From the NCBI RefSeq assembly GCF_000185905.1, contig NC_014923.1:6200490-6264489 (forward strand): a DNA stretch of 64,000 nt. Reading direction: 5' to 3'. The notes under the pieces are model-generated. The model was not told where the DNA came from, made no database searches, and saw nothing but the letters and a program-made list of their open reading frames with translations. This stretch comes from Mesorhizobium ciceri biovar biserrulae WSM1271. Lineage in GTDB: Bacteria; Pseudomonadota; Alphaproteobacteria; Rhizobiales; Rhizobiaceae. Positions 43,599-52,985 of the stretch are shown piece after piece. Every line of letters begins with the position of its first letter. The stretch's first letter is position 1. The position numbers and the translations under genes were made by a program.

Positions 43599-44489
43599 CT
43601 ACGGCCTCCTGAACCCTGTCGGGCCACCATAGAGATAACCGATGCGGTCAACCGCATCCTTCAGGCCTTCGCGCGACACCAGCATGGTGTGGCCGTTGGC
43701 GTGGATCATCGTGTCGGCATCGGTCATGACGGCGACATGGCCCTTCCAGAACACCAGATCGCCGCGTCGCAAGCCGGAGAAATCAGGTCCCGGTTCCAGC
43801 GGCTCGCCAAGGGCCGCAGCCTGCATGTCGGAATCGCGCAACACGTTCCTGCCGGCCATGCGCATCGCCAGTTGCACCAGCCCCGAACAGTCGATGCCGA
43901 AACCGGAAGTACCGCCCCAGAGATAAGGTGTTCCTAGAAACGCCTCGGCAACCGCGACATAGTCGGAGGCAGCTTCACTGAGCGGCCGCAGGTGACCTGC
44001 GATCAGCGCCTCGCCGGACGGCAGGACCGCATAGTGCGTACCGCGCGTCTCGGCCGCCTCCGTCAATGTCACCGTCGATCCCATCGACAATTGTCCGGCG
44101 ATCGGAAAGCGCAGATCCGGCCCGGGGTAGAGGAAGGTGCGCGGCACGCAGACGATGTGCGTCGGCGTATGGTCCCGTTTGCCCAGCATCGTGTCAGCGA
44201 CGTAGCCGACATAGCCGTCGCGTTCGGCCTGGACCCAGGCCCAGCCTTCAGCGACATCGAAGACCAGGACATCGTCGCCGAACAGCGCTTGCGTGTTGAC
44301 GCCGGCATCCGGCCGCGGCGCCTTGCGCATATCGGCCACTGACGCGATGACCCGCGCCGGCCGGCCGGCGACGAAGCGGTCAGCGGCGACCTCGCCCTTC
44401 AGCCTTGCATCGGCAAGGTCGGAGCGAAAAGCGTGAAGGCGGGCATCCCTGGCAGTCAAATCGAGCACTCTGTTGAAAAGGTCGCTCAC
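43599..44489 (-). CDS. C40 peptidase (NlpC/P60) with SH3-like domains
   Basis: 296 residues. The N-terminal half holds bacterial SH3-type regions (GWAWVQAERDGYVGYVADTML). The C-terminal NlpC/P60 domain has the catalytic Cys201 in FGIDCSGLVQ and the His in WKGHVAVM. It cleaves peptidoglycan stem peptides. No signal peptide is visible, so it may be exported by another route or act on turnover peptides inside the cell, in keeping with the neighbouring M17 aminopeptidase. The start is GTG, overlapping the marR stop (GTGA). Confidence 0.87.
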   Translation of the reverse strand: MSDLFNRVLDLTARDARLHAFRSDLADARLKGEVAADRFVAGRPARVIASVADMRKAPRPDAGVNTQALFGDDVLVFDVAEGWAWVQAERDGYVGYVADTMLGKRDHTPTHIVCVPRTFLYPGPDLRFPIAGQLSMGSTVTLTEAAETRGTHYAVLPSGEALIAGHLRPLSEAASDYVAVAEAFLGTPYLWGGTSGFGIDCSGLVQLAMRMAGRNVLRDSDMQAAALGEPLEPGPDFSGLRRGDLVFWKGHVAVMTDADTMIHANGHTMLVSREGLKDAVDRIGYLYGGPTGFRRP

Positions 44490-44836
44490 ATCGGCAGTTC
44501 GAGCGCCTTGGCGATGATACCATCGCCGAAGCGCTCGACAAAGAGCGCGCCCTCGACCGTGCGCCTGATCAGAACATTGCGCTTGTCGAGCTCGTCGCGA
44601 TGGCGCGAGACGAGTTTCAAAGCGCCCATCGTGTCAAGGGCGCGGGTGATCACCGGCTTGGTGACATTGAGCCGGGCGGCGAGCCCGCGCACGGTGTGCG
44701 GCGGCGGATCGAGATAGATGGTGAACAGGATCGCCGTCTGGCGCATGGTCAGATCGGGCGCGTCGTCGCGCACCTGCGACAGCATCACCTGCTGCCACAG
44801 TCGCAAGGCCTGGCTTGGGCGCATCGCAATCGACAT
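44486..44836 (-). CDS. MarR-family transcriptional regulator
   Basis: 116 residues, small for the family. The winged helix is seen in LTMRQTAILFTIYLDPPPHT, RGLAARLNVTKPVITRALD and the DELDKRNVLIRRT wing. It lies between the M17 aminopeptidase and C40 peptidase genes in one operon and probably regulates it; the effector is unknown. Confidence 0.85.
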   Translation of the reverse strand: MSIAMRPSQALRLWQQVMLSQVRDDAPDLTMRQTAILFTIYLDPPPHTVRGLAARLNVTKPVITRALDTMGALKLVSRHRDELDKRNVLIRRTVEGALFVERFGDGIIAKALELPM

Positions 44837-44908
44837 CGCGCCAGCATGACGGCAAATTGTTTCGGTTCCGTTTCAGTCAAAGCGATTGCCGTCTTTCGCC
44901 TGCGACTG

Positions 44909-46273
44909 TCAGCCATAGCGTTTCGCGATGATCCGCTCCAGCGCGCGGATGCCCTGTGCCTCGCCGCCGGCGGGGCCATGCGGACGATCAGCCGGATTCC
45001 AGGCGAAGATGTCGAAATGCGCCCAGCCCGCGGTTTTTTCGACAAAGCGCTTCAGGAACAACGCCGCTGTGATCGAGCCGGCGAAACCGTCCGTGGTGAC
45101 ATTGTTGATGTCGGCGATCTTCGACGACAGTTTTGCATCGTAGGGCCGCCACAGTGGCATGCGCCACAGCGGATCCTCCGTCGCGACGGAAGCCTCCGCC
45201 AGATCGGATGCCAGCGTTTCGTCGCCGGTGTAGAACGGTGGCAGATCGGGGCCGAGCGCGACACGGGCAGCCCCGGTCAGCGTCGCCATGTCAACCAGAA
45301 GCTGCGGCTCCTCCTCGTCGGCCAGCGCCAGCGCGTCGGCCAGCACCAGCCGTCCCTCGGCATCCGTGTTGCCGATCTCGACAGTGATGCCCTTGCGGCT
45401 CATCAGCACGTCGCCAGGCCGGAAGGCGTTGCCGGCAATCGAATTTTCCACCGCGGGAATGAGCACGCGCAGCCGCACATTCAGCCCGGCAGCCATGATC
45501 ATCGAGGCGAGGCCAAGGACATTGGCGGCACCGCCCATGTCCTTCTTCATCAGCAGCATGCCGGACGATGGCTTGATGTCGAGGCCGCCCGTGTCGAAGC
45601 AGACGCCCTTGCCGACCAGCGTCACCTTCGGTGCGTCTTGCTGCCCCCATCGCATGTCGATCAAGCGCGGTGCGCTGGTCGACGCACGGCCGACCGCATG
45701 GATCATCGGGAAGTTCCGGTCGAGGAGATCGTCACCCTTGATCACCGAGACTTCGGCCTTGTGCCTGGCGGCCAGGGTCCGCACCGCCTGCTCCAAATCT
45801 TCCGGACCCATATCGCTGGTCGGCGTGTTGACCAGATCGCGTGTCAGGAAGACGCCATCGGCAATGCGGCGAACGCGCCCGGCATCGACGTCGGCCGGCA
45901 GGCCGAAGCGCAGCGCCCTGCCTGGCTTCTTGCCGTAGCGAGTAAAGACATAACCGCCGAGCAGCAGCGCGATCGCCGCGAGTTCGGCCTCGGCCGGCGC
46001 CAAGGCGAAATGCCAGTCGCCTTCCGGCAAGGCTTTCGACAATGCGCCGAGGGCAAGCGCGCCTTCGCCATCGCCGATCCCGAACAAGGCGCCGCCGAGC
46101 GCCCCGTTTTCGCCGGGCACGACCAGTGTCCTGCCTGCCTCGCCGGAAAAGCCGTTGGCCCTGGCCCAGGCGATGGCGGCCGGCGCAAGACCGGCCGCGT
46201 CCAGACCGTCCCTGGCGACCAGATGGACCGGCAACGCGCCCGGCAATGTCTTCCCGACGAGTTCGACAGGCAT
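44909..46273 (-). CDS. Leucyl aminopeptidase family protein (M17)
   Basis: 454 residues. The M17 signature NTDAEGRLVLADAL is present and the metal-binding Lys and Asp lie in LVGKGVCFDTGGLDIKPS, with the second Asp in KKDMGG. These cytoplasmic metallo-aminopeptidases remove N-terminal residues from peptides. It heads the run aminopeptidase-marR-C40 peptidase, which suggests peptide or cell-wall-peptide recycling. Confidence 0.93.
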   Translation of the reverse strand: MPVELVGKTLPGALPVHLVARDGLDAAGLAPAAIAWARANGFSGEAGRTLVVPGENGALGGALFGIGDGEGALALGALSKALPEGDWHFALAPAEAELAAIALLLGGYVFTRYGKKPGRALRFGLPADVDAGRVRRIADGVFLTRDLVNTPTSDMGPEDLEQAVRTLAARHKAEVSVIKGDDLLDRNFPMIHAVGRASTSAPRLIDMRWGQQDAPKVTLVGKGVCFDTGGLDIKPSSGMLLMKKDMGGAANVLGLASMIMAAGLNVRLRVLIPAVENSIAGNAFRPGDVLMSRKGITVEIGNTDAEGRLVLADALALADEEEPQLLVDMATLTGAARVALGPDLPPFYTGDETLASDLAEASVATEDPLWRMPLWRPYDAKLSSKIADINNVTTDGFAGSITAALFLKRFVEKTAGWAHFDIFAWNPADRPHGPAGGEAQGIRALERIIAKRYG

Positions 46274-46301
46274 GCGATGTTCTCCGTGTGAGTCGCCGTT
46301 C

Positions 46302-46316
46302 TTAACCGTCCGTTAG
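46302..46316. promoter_or_regulatory. CtrA-like site upstream of tadD
   Basis: TTAACCGTCCGTTAG fits TTAA-N7-TTAA with one mismatch. A further TTAA follows at 46319-46322 and a GANTC (GAGTC) precedes it at 46290-46294. It lies about 75 bases before tadD. Confidence 0.45.
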
Positions 46317-46389
46317 GGTTAACAGAATATTTCTGCGAGAGGGAAGACGGCCACGCAATGGCCGCGCATGAATGGAGGCTTAGGGTGCC

Positions 46390-47211
46390 ATGCCGACCAA
46401 CCGCAGGATCAATATCAGGGGAAAACGGCTCATCACCATGGCTCTTGTGCTGGCGCTGACGGCGGGCGTCGCCGGTTGCGGAACCGACAAGCTCTCCACC
46501 GGCTCTATCGCACGCACCAGCGGCAAACCGCTTGAAAGCATGTCGGCCGGCGAACTGCACAATGCCACCGGTGCACTTGGCCAATCCTACGCGAAGAACC
46601 CCAACGACAAGCGGATAGCGACGAACTATGCGGCGGCGTTGCAGATGGATGGCGACGCCGACCAGTCGCTGGCCGTGATGCGCAAACTCGCCATCGCTTT
46701 GCCCAAGGATCGTGACGTGCTTGCCTCCTATGGCAAGGCGCTGGCCGCCAATGGCCAGTTCGAGGCGGCGCTCGACGCCGTGCGCCGCGCTCAGACACCG
46801 GAATATCCCGACTGGAGGCTGGTGTCGGCGGAAGCGGCCATTCTCGACCAGACCGGCCAGAAGGACGATGCGCGCCAGCTTTACCGCAAGGCGCTCGACC
46901 TCAAGCCGAACGAGCCTTCCGTGCTCTCCAATCTTGGCATGTCGTATGTGCTGGAAGGTGATCTGCGCACCGCCGAAACCTATATGCGCTCGGCCGCGCA
47001 ACAGCCGAATGCGGACAGCCGGGTCCGCCAGAACCTGGCGCTGGTCGTCGGCCTGCAAGGCCGGTTCGACGAGGCCGAGAAGATCGCCTCACAGGAACTG
47101 TCGCCCGAACAGGCGCAGGCAAATGTCGCCTATCTCAGGCAGATGCTGGCCCAACAGAACGCCTGGAGCCAGCTCAAGGACCAGGACAAGCCGAAATCCG
47201 CAACCAACTGA
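46390..47211 (+). CDS. tadD: Tad pilus assembly lipoprotein TadD
   Basis: 273 residues. A signal with lipobox (ALTAGVAGC) makes it a probable outer-membrane lipoprotein. TPR repeats fill the rest (KRIATNYAAALQMDGD, RQLYRKALDLKPNEPSVLSN, LALVVGLQGRFDEAEKIA). TadD helps secretin assembly in Tad/Flp systems. It is convergent with the cpa operon; both belong to the same pilus machine. Confidence 0.88.
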   Translation: MPTNRRINIRGKRLITMALVLALTAGVAGCGTDKLSTGSIARTSGKPLESMSAGELHNATGALGQSYAKNPNDKRIATNYAAALQMDGDADQSLAVMRKLAIALPKDRDVLASYGKALAANGQFEAALDAVRRAQTPEYPDWRLVSAEAAILDQTGQKDDARQLYRKALDLKPNEPSVLSNLGMSYVLEGDLRTAETYMRSAAQQPNADSRVRQNLALVVGLQGRFDEAEKIASQELSPEQAQANVAYLRQMLAQQNAWSQLKDQDKPKSATN

Positions 47212-47233
47212 GACCACAAGTCCGATGCCCCAA

Positions 47234-47269
47234 CGAAGAGGCCGCGCTGCATGCAGCGCGGCCTCTTCG
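47234..47269. terminator. Bidirectional terminator between tadD and tadC
   Basis: A perfect 17-bp stem (47234-47250 with 47253-47269; arms CGAAGAGGCCGCGCTGC and its complement) has a 2-base loop. A T run follows on the plus strand and A residues precede on the other side, so it can end transcription from both convergent units. Confidence 0.85.
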
Positions 47270-47301
47270 TTTGAAGTGTACTGCAGGAATTTGCCTTGCC
47301 G

Positions 47302-48324
47302 CTACTGGGCGTTTGTTGCCGGCGCCGCATGATCGCCGAAGATACCGCGTTGGCTGACCTGAATGCCGGCGGGACCCAGGATGATGGCGAAAAGCACCGG
47401 CAGGAAAAACAGGATCATCGGCACGGTAAGTTTTGGCGGCAGGGCGGCCGCCTTCTTCTCGGCCGCATTCATGCGCATGTCGCGGCTTTCGGCGGCAAGC
47501 ACGCGCAGTGCATGCGCCACCGGCGTGCCGTAACGCTCGGCCTGGACGAGCGCCTGCGACACCGACTTGACCGAATCCAGGCCGGTGCGGCTTGCCAGGT
47601 TCTCGTAGGCCTGCTTGCGCTCCGGCAGATAGGAAAGCTCGGCATTGGTGAGGATGAACTCTTCCGCCAGCGCCACCGATTGCGCGCCGATCTCGTCGGC
47701 GACCTTGCGCAATGCTGCTTCCACCGACATGCCCGATTCGACGCAGATCAGCATCAGATCGAGCCCATCCGGCCATGCCATCTGGATCGACTGCTTGCGC
47801 TTGGTGGCGCGGTTGTTGACGTAGATGACCGGCGCGTAAAAGCCGCCGTAAGCAACGAGGATGCAGACGAACAGCCTGATGACCAATGGCTTGTCGGGCA
47901 GTCCTCCGAGCACGAAAATGTAGATTGCGGCCAGCGCGAAACCGACAAAAGGAAGCACGAGACGGAAGAAAAGAAACCGCGTCAGCGGATTCTGTCCACG
48001 AAAACCGGCCACCTTGAGTTTCTGCAAGGTGCCTTCATCGGCGAGCGCGCGTCTCAGATCCAGCCGGTCGACGATGTTGCGCATGCCGATCGACTGTTCC
48101 TCACGCAAGCCCTTGCGACGGCGGTCGGCCTCGACCGCAAGCCGGGCGCGCTGTTGCGCACGCAGTTCGTCGCGCTCCAGCGCAACGGATTTCATGCGTG
48201 ACTTGAGCTGGTTTCCGCCAAACGCCGGCAGCAAGGTGAAGACGGTCGCAAACACCGCTATCGCGACCAGCATCGCGATCAGGAAGCTCGGATCCGTCAG
48301 GGTCTTGATGACTTGCTCGGTCAT
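47302..48324 (-). CDS. tadC: Tad pilus inner-membrane protein TadC
   Basis: 340 residues of a T2SF/GspF-domain protein with hydrophobic segments at residues about 13-33, 118-138, 145-165 and 307-330. The GspF signature is in ICVESGMSVEAALRKVADEIG. With TadB it forms the inner-membrane platform of the pilus. Last gene of the minus-strand cpa operon. Confidence 0.92.
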   Translation of the reverse strand: MTEQVIKTLTDPSFLIAMLVAIAVFATVFTLLPAFGGNQLKSRMKSVALERDELRAQQRARLAVEADRRRKGLREEQSIGMRNIVDRLDLRRALADEGTLQKLKVAGFRGQNPLTRFLFFRLVLPFVGFALAAIYIFVLGGLPDKPLVIRLFVCILVAYGGFYAPVIYVNNRATKRKQSIQMAWPDGLDLMLICVESGMSVEAALRKVADEIGAQSVALAEEFILTNAELSYLPERKQAYENLASRTGLDSVKSVSQALVQAERYGTPVAHALRVLAAESRDMRMNAAEKKAAALPPKLTVPMILFFLPVLFAIILGPAGIQVSQRGIFGDHAAPATNAQ

Positions 48325-48333
48325 GCCAGCATC

Positions 48334-49347
48334 CTAGACTTCGAAGTTCATCATCTTGCGCATCACCAGGATGCCGATCGACATCCAGACCGCAGAGCAA
48401 CCAAGGATCAGGTTTCCGACGCTGGTGTTGAAGAGCGGCATCAGGTAGGCCGGGCTCGACAGGTAGACGAGAAAGGCGACGATGAAGGGCAGCGCACCGA
48501 TGATCGCGGCGGATGCCTTCGCTTCCATCGACAGCGCCGCGACCTTGGCTTTCATCTTCTTGCGATCGCGAAGCACGCGCGAAAGATTGCCCAGCGCCTC
48601 GGAGAGATTGCCGCCGGCTTGCGATTGAATCTGGATAACGATGCCGAAGAAGCTTGCCTCGGTGCAAGGCATGGTTTCGGGCATGCGCAAGGTCGCGTCG
48701 GGGATAGAGAGGCCCATCTGCTGTGAATCGACGATGCGGCGAAACTCGGTCTTCACGGGTTCGGGCGATTCGTTGGCGATCAGGCGCACGGCATCGTTCA
48801 GCGGCAGGCCGGATTTGACCGCGCGCACGATGATGTCGAGCGCGTTTGGAAATTCGTTGAGGAATGCCTTGACCCGGCGGGCGCGGCGAAACGTGACGAA
48901 CCAGCGCGGCAGGCCCAGCCCCCCGGCCAGCAGCACGCCCGGCAAGGCGATCAGCGGGGCTCCGGCCACGAAAGCGGCCATCGTCAAAACGATGCCGCAT
49001 ATTGCGGAATATATATAGAAACGCTCGATGGTGGTCTTGAGGCCGGCCTGACGAAGCTGGGCTTTCAGCGGCGGCTTCTTGACGCGGCTGTCCTTGGTTT
49101 TCTGCTTGGCGTCGAGTTCGTTGAGAGAATCCTGAACCGATTTGCGCCGCTTGGCGGCTTCCGCCACGCGGTCGCGCGAGGCCTTGACGACGGAGCGATC
49201 CGTCTCGGCGGTCCTGATTGTTTCGAGCCGCTTGCCGACCTGTTTCTCGTTGCTGATCCGGGTGAACAGAAATGCATAAGCGACGGCGCCGGCGCTGAAG
49301 CCGGCGAGCACGACAAACGCCAGTACTGTGCCGTCAATTCCAAACAT
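48334..49347 (-). CDS. tadB: Tad pilus inner-membrane protein TadB
   Basis: 337 residues, T2SF/GspF domain, paralogue of TadC. An N-terminal membrane helix (VLAFVVLAGFSAGAVAYAFLF), two central ones and a C-terminal one are visible. The signature region is VKSGLPLNDAVRLIANESPEP. It starts 29 bases after the ATPase gene and is followed after 9 bases by tadC. Confidence 0.92.
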   Translation of the reverse strand: MFGIDGTVLAFVVLAGFSAGAVAYAFLFTRISNEKQVGKRLETIRTAETDRSVVKASRDRVAEAAKRRKSVQDSLNELDAKQKTKDSRVKKPPLKAQLRQAGLKTTIERFYIYSAICGIVLTMAAFVAGAPLIALPGVLLAGGLGLPRWFVTFRRARRVKAFLNEFPNALDIIVRAVKSGLPLNDAVRLIANESPEPVKTEFRRIVDSQQMGLSIPDATLRMPETMPCTEASFFGIVIQIQSQAGGNLSEALGNLSRVLRDRKKMKAKVAALSMEAKASAAIIGALPFIVAFLVYLSSPAYLMPLFNTSVGNLILGCSAVWMSIGILVMRKMMNFEV

Positions 49348-49376
49348 TGGCCCGAACCCTTACACCCCAGCAGACG

Positions 49377-50876
49377 TCAGTCAGCGCGTTTCTCCATCGC
49401 CTCGAGCGCAATGGCGAGACGCTGCTCCTCGCCGTAATAGCGTGCACGCTCCCAGAAATGCGGACGGCCGATGCCGGTCGATACGTGCTCACCCAACAGC
49501 CGGCCGTTGGCGTCCTCACCCTTGATGTTGTAGAGGACGATATCCTGCGTGATGATGACGTCGCCTTCCATCCCGATCACCTCGGTGATGTGGGTGATGC
49601 GGCGCGATCCGTCGCGCAGGCGCGCTGCCTGGATGATCACGTCGATGGAACCGACGACGATTTCGCGCACTGTCTTCTGCGGCAGCGAATAACCGCCCAT
49701 GGCAATCATGGATTCGATGCGGTTCAGGCATTCGCGCGGGCTGTTCGAGTGGATCGTGCCCATCGAGCCGTCATGGCCGGTGTTCATCGCCTGCAGAAGA
49801 TCGAACACTTCGGGTCCGCGCACTTCGCCGACGATGATGCGCTCGGGCCGCATGCGCAGGCAGTTCTTGACCAGGTCGCGCATCGTCACCTCACCCTCGC
49901 CCTCCAGATTGGGCGGGCGGGTTTCGAGGCGCACCACATGCGGCTGCTGCAATTGCAGCTCGGCCGAGTCTTCGCAGGTGATGACGCGCTCCTCGCGGTC
50001 GATATAGTTGGTCAGGCAATTGAGCAGCGTGGTCTTGCCCGAACCGGTACCGCCCGAGATCACGATGTTGCAGCGAACACGGCTGATGATCTTGAGAACT
50101 TCGGCGCCCTGCGGCGAGATGGCGCCGAACTTGACCAGTTGGTCGAGCGTCAGCTTGTCCTTCTTGAATTTGCGGATGGTGAGCGTGGCGCCATCGATGG
50201 AGAGCGGCGGCGCGATGACGTTGACGCGGGAGCCATCGGGGAGGCGCGCGTCGCAGATCGGGCTGGATTCGTCCACGCGGCGGCCAACCTGGCTGACGAT
50301 GCGCTGGCAGATGTTGAGGAGCTGCTGGTTGTCACGAAAGCGGATGCCGGTCTGTTCGACCTTGCCGTTGACCTCGATGTAGACGTTCCTGGAGCCGTTG
50401 ACCATGATGTCGGCGATGTCGTCGCGGGCGAGCAGCGGCTCGAGCGGCCCATAGCCGAGCACGTCGTTGCAGATGTCCTCAAGCAGCTCTTCCTGCTCGG
50501 CGATCGTCATTGCGAAGTTCTTGATCGCGATGATGTCGTTGACGATATCGCGGATTTCCTCGCGCGCACTTTCAGGATCAAGCTTGGAAAGCTGCGACAG
50601 ATCTATGGTGTCGATGAGTGCGGAGAAGACCTGGCTCTTGGTATCGTAATAGGTTTCGCTTTTTTCGCGCTGTGCCCGCTTCGGCTCAGGCGCCAATGGC
50701 GGTGCCTCGACCGCACGGCGCGCCGGCGGCGCGACAGGCGCGCTTGGCGCCGCGGGCCGTGTCAGAACCGCCGTGTCCACGGAACCTGCAGCCGGTGGCG
50801 CAACAGGCGCCGGTGCTGGCTGGCGAAATTCCGGCGTGAACCGGTTGCCGTCGTCGCTGCCTCTTTTACCAAACAT
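49377..50876 (-). CDS. cpaF: Tad pilus assembly ATPase TadA/CpaF
   Basis: 499 residues of a type II/IV secretion ATPase. A proline/alanine-rich N-terminal 80 residues precede the catalytic part. The Walker A motif is SGGTGSGKTTLLN near residue 273, the Asp box includes EDSAELQLQQPHVV, Walker B is RIIVGEVRG and the His box is NTGHDGSMGTIHSNS. It powers assembly of the Flp pilus at the inner membrane. Confidence 0.95.
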   Translation of the reverse strand: MFGKRGSDDGNRFTPEFRQPAPAPVAPPAAGSVDTAVLTRPAAPSAPVAPPARRAVEAPPLAPEPKRAQREKSETYYDTKSQVFSALIDTIDLSQLSKLDPESAREEIRDIVNDIIAIKNFAMTIAEQEELLEDICNDVLGYGPLEPLLARDDIADIMVNGSRNVYIEVNGKVEQTGIRFRDNQQLLNICQRIVSQVGRRVDESSPICDARLPDGSRVNVIAPPLSIDGATLTIRKFKKDKLTLDQLVKFGAISPQGAEVLKIISRVRCNIVISGGTGSGKTTLLNCLTNYIDREERVITCEDSAELQLQQPHVVRLETRPPNLEGEGEVTMRDLVKNCLRMRPERIIVGEVRGPEVFDLLQAMNTGHDGSMGTIHSNSPRECLNRIESMIAMGGYSLPQKTVREIVVGSIDVIIQAARLRDGSRRITHITEVIGMEGDVIITQDIVLYNIKGEDANGRLLGEHVSTGIGRPHFWERARYYGEEQRLAIALEAMEKRAD

Positions 50877-50905
50877 GATCGACTACCGATTCCACTGCTG
50901 AAGCG

Positions 50906-52195
50906 TCACTTCTTGTTGCGCGAGAGCTTGCCGAGCAGGCTGCCGAGCCCGGCCTTCTTCCTGATCTTGATTTCGCTGCGCCCGGTCAGCACATGCGCCA
51001 TTTCGTTGATCATTGCGACGATCGGGTTCTTGGCATCCATTTCGCCAAGCATGCGTCCGTTGTTGGCGGCATTGCCGAACAGCAAGGGATCAAAAGCAAT
51101 GACCGACATTGGCGACAGACCGAGCGGCTCGGCGAAATCGGCCGGCGAAATCTCCGGGCGTTTCGGGACGCCGGCCTGGTTGATGATCAGCTTGGGCGGC
51201 GGATCATTGGGACGAAGCCGCTTGAGCATATCGATGAGGTTCTTGGTGTTGCGCAGATTGGCAAGTTCCGGTGTCGCGGTGATGACGATCTCGTCGGCCT
51301 TGACCAAGGTGTTCTTGGTCCAGCCCGTCCAGGCATGGGGGACGTCGAGCACCAGAAGCGGCACGCTGCGCTGGGCGGTGTCGATGAGCTGAACGAAGGC
51401 CTCTGGATCGAAATCATAGACCCGTTCGAGCGTCGAAGGCGCCGCCAGCAGCGACAGATGCTCGGCGCACTGGGTCAGCAGCCGGTCGAGATAGACTTCA
51501 TCGATGCGTTCCGGTGAAAACACCGCCTCGGCGATGCCTTGCGCCGGATCCTGGTCGAAATTGATGTTGGCGGTGCCGAAAGCCAGATCGAGATCGGCGA
51601 CGACCACTTCGGATTTGAACAGGGAGGACATCGCCCAAGCCACATTGTGGGCGATCGTCGAGGAGCCGACACCGCCCTTGGCGCCGACGAAGGCGATCGA
51701 GCGGCCGAGCGGCTCGGCTTCCGGATCGATGAAAATCGACGACACCACGCTGACGATGTCGGCCATCGAGACCGGAGCGATCACATATTCGGAAATGCCG
51801 TTGCGGATGAGTTCCCGGTAGAGGCCGACATCATTGTAGTGGCCGATCACCACCACCTTCGACGTCGGATCGCAATATTCCGAAAGCTGGGCGAGTTGTT
51901 CCAGCAATTGCTTGGGCTCGCTGCGCGATTCCAGCAGGATCAGATTGGGCGTCGGCGCCGATTGGTAGAATTCGATGGCAGTGGGAACACCGCCCATGTG
52001 GACCTTGAGATGCGCCTTCGTCATGCGACGGTCCTCGCCGGCGCGCTCGACCGGGTTGGCAACACCCTCGGTCTCGCAGAATGCCTGGATCGAGATGCGC
52101 GGGATCGGCCGCAACGCCTGCATCGCGGCGATGTCCTGCTGCGAGGTATCGCTGCCGTCCACCGGGGCGTCGTAGGCAAGGTTGCTCATCGTCAT
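50906..52195 (-). CDS. cpaE: Pilus localisation ATPase CpaE/TadZ
   Basis: 429 residues. An N-terminal receiver-like domain (about 50-165) lacks the phospho-acceptor pattern of true receivers. A ParA/MinD-type ATPase domain follows with a deviant Walker A, VGAKGGVGSSTIAHNVAW: the usual C-terminal Lys of GKT/S is replaced by Ser, while the early Lys is kept, as is known for TadZ proteins. It directs the pilus machine to the cell pole. Confidence 0.92.
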   Translation of the reverse strand: MTMSNLAYDAPVDGSDTSQQDIAAMQALRPIPRISIQAFCETEGVANPVERAGEDRRMTKAHLKVHMGGVPTAIEFYQSAPTPNLILLESRSEPKQLLEQLAQLSEYCDPTSKVVVIGHYNDVGLYRELIRNGISEYVIAPVSMADIVSVVSSIFIDPEAEPLGRSIAFVGAKGGVGSSTIAHNVAWAMSSLFKSEVVVADLDLAFGTANINFDQDPAQGIAEAVFSPERIDEVYLDRLLTQCAEHLSLLAAPSTLERVYDFDPEAFVQLIDTAQRSVPLLVLDVPHAWTGWTKNTLVKADEIVITATPELANLRNTKNLIDMLKRLRPNDPPPKLIINQAGVPKRPEISPADFAEPLGLSPMSVIAFDPLLFGNAANNGRMLGEMDAKNPIVAMINEMAHVLTGRSEIKIRKKAGLGSLLGKLSRNKK

Positions 52196-52233
52196 GCTCT
52201 CTCCCGTGGCCTGTTCTATCCGAGATTTGCGGC

Positions 52234-52971
52234 TCAGTACGTCACTTCCGAATTGCCGAGGAACTCTTCCGAAATGCCTCTCTTTTGGTAAACATCGATG
52301 GCTTGGCTACGATTTGCCGGATCAATATTGGCAGATTTACGCGGGCCGAGCAGGTCGGCGGGATTGGCCATCTGGGCGGCAAGATTGTTCTGATAGGAGC
52401 AGCCGAAGTCGGCATAGTGCTTGTTCTCCGATGTCTCCATAAGATCTTCGGGCCAGCGGCCGCACTTATCGGTCTGGGCTTTCACCGAGATATAAGCAAC
52501 GCGAATCGGGGCAGAGGCTTCGGCGGAGGCGGACTGATAGGAGGTCACGACAATCCGATTGCGCTTGATGCCGCTGGCAACCGCCAGCCGGGCGAAATCG
52601 CGGGCCGCCGTGGTCGCGGCGACCTCGTTGGCCGATCCGCTCGGGACCTGGATCGTCAGCGTCGGGGCGGCACTTCTGTCATAGCCATCCAGGAAGCCAA
52701 GAAGCGTATCGCGCTGGGAGCCGGTCATGCCGCGGTCACCGGCGCCGACAGGCAGGTCGATCTTCTGATTCTTCTCGGCGATGACGATCGGATGGTTGGT
52801 GCGGTAATCGTCCGGAATGGCGCCGACCGTGATGCTGTCGCGCTGGGCGCAGCCGGCGAGCAGCGCCGCCACCGCAACCGCCAGGACAGGAACGGCTCGC
52901 CGGCAGACCCGTGAACGGCCGAGACGGGTCGTTGCGGCGATGGTGCTTGCCTTCAATGCTGACTGAGACAT
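52234..52971 (-). CDS. cpaD: Pilus assembly lipoprotein CpaD
   Basis: 245 residues with a lipoprotein signal (VLAVAVAALLAGC) and the CpaD family regions DYRTNHPIVI, DRGMTGSQRDTLLGFLDGY and VAYISVKAQTDKCGRWPEDL. It is an outer-membrane-associated partner of the CpaC secretin. It lies 14 bases after cpaC. Confidence 0.92.
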   Translation of the reverse strand: MSQSALKASTIAATTRLGRSRVCRRAVPVLAVAVAALLAGCAQRDSITVGAIPDDYRTNHPIVIAEKNQKIDLPVGAGDRGMTGSQRDTLLGFLDGYDRSAAPTLTIQVPSGSANEVAATTAARDFARLAVASGIKRNRIVVTSYQSASAEASAPIRVAYISVKAQTDKCGRWPEDLMETSENKHYADFGCSYQNNLAAQMANPADLLGPRKSANIDPANRSQAIDVYQKRGISEEFLGNSEVTY

Positions 52972-52985
52972 GTCCGCTTCCCCGC

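Noticed and set aside
49347..51392. 681-residue open frame on the plus strand
   Set aside because: Antisense to cpaF and cpaE, both with clear motifs.
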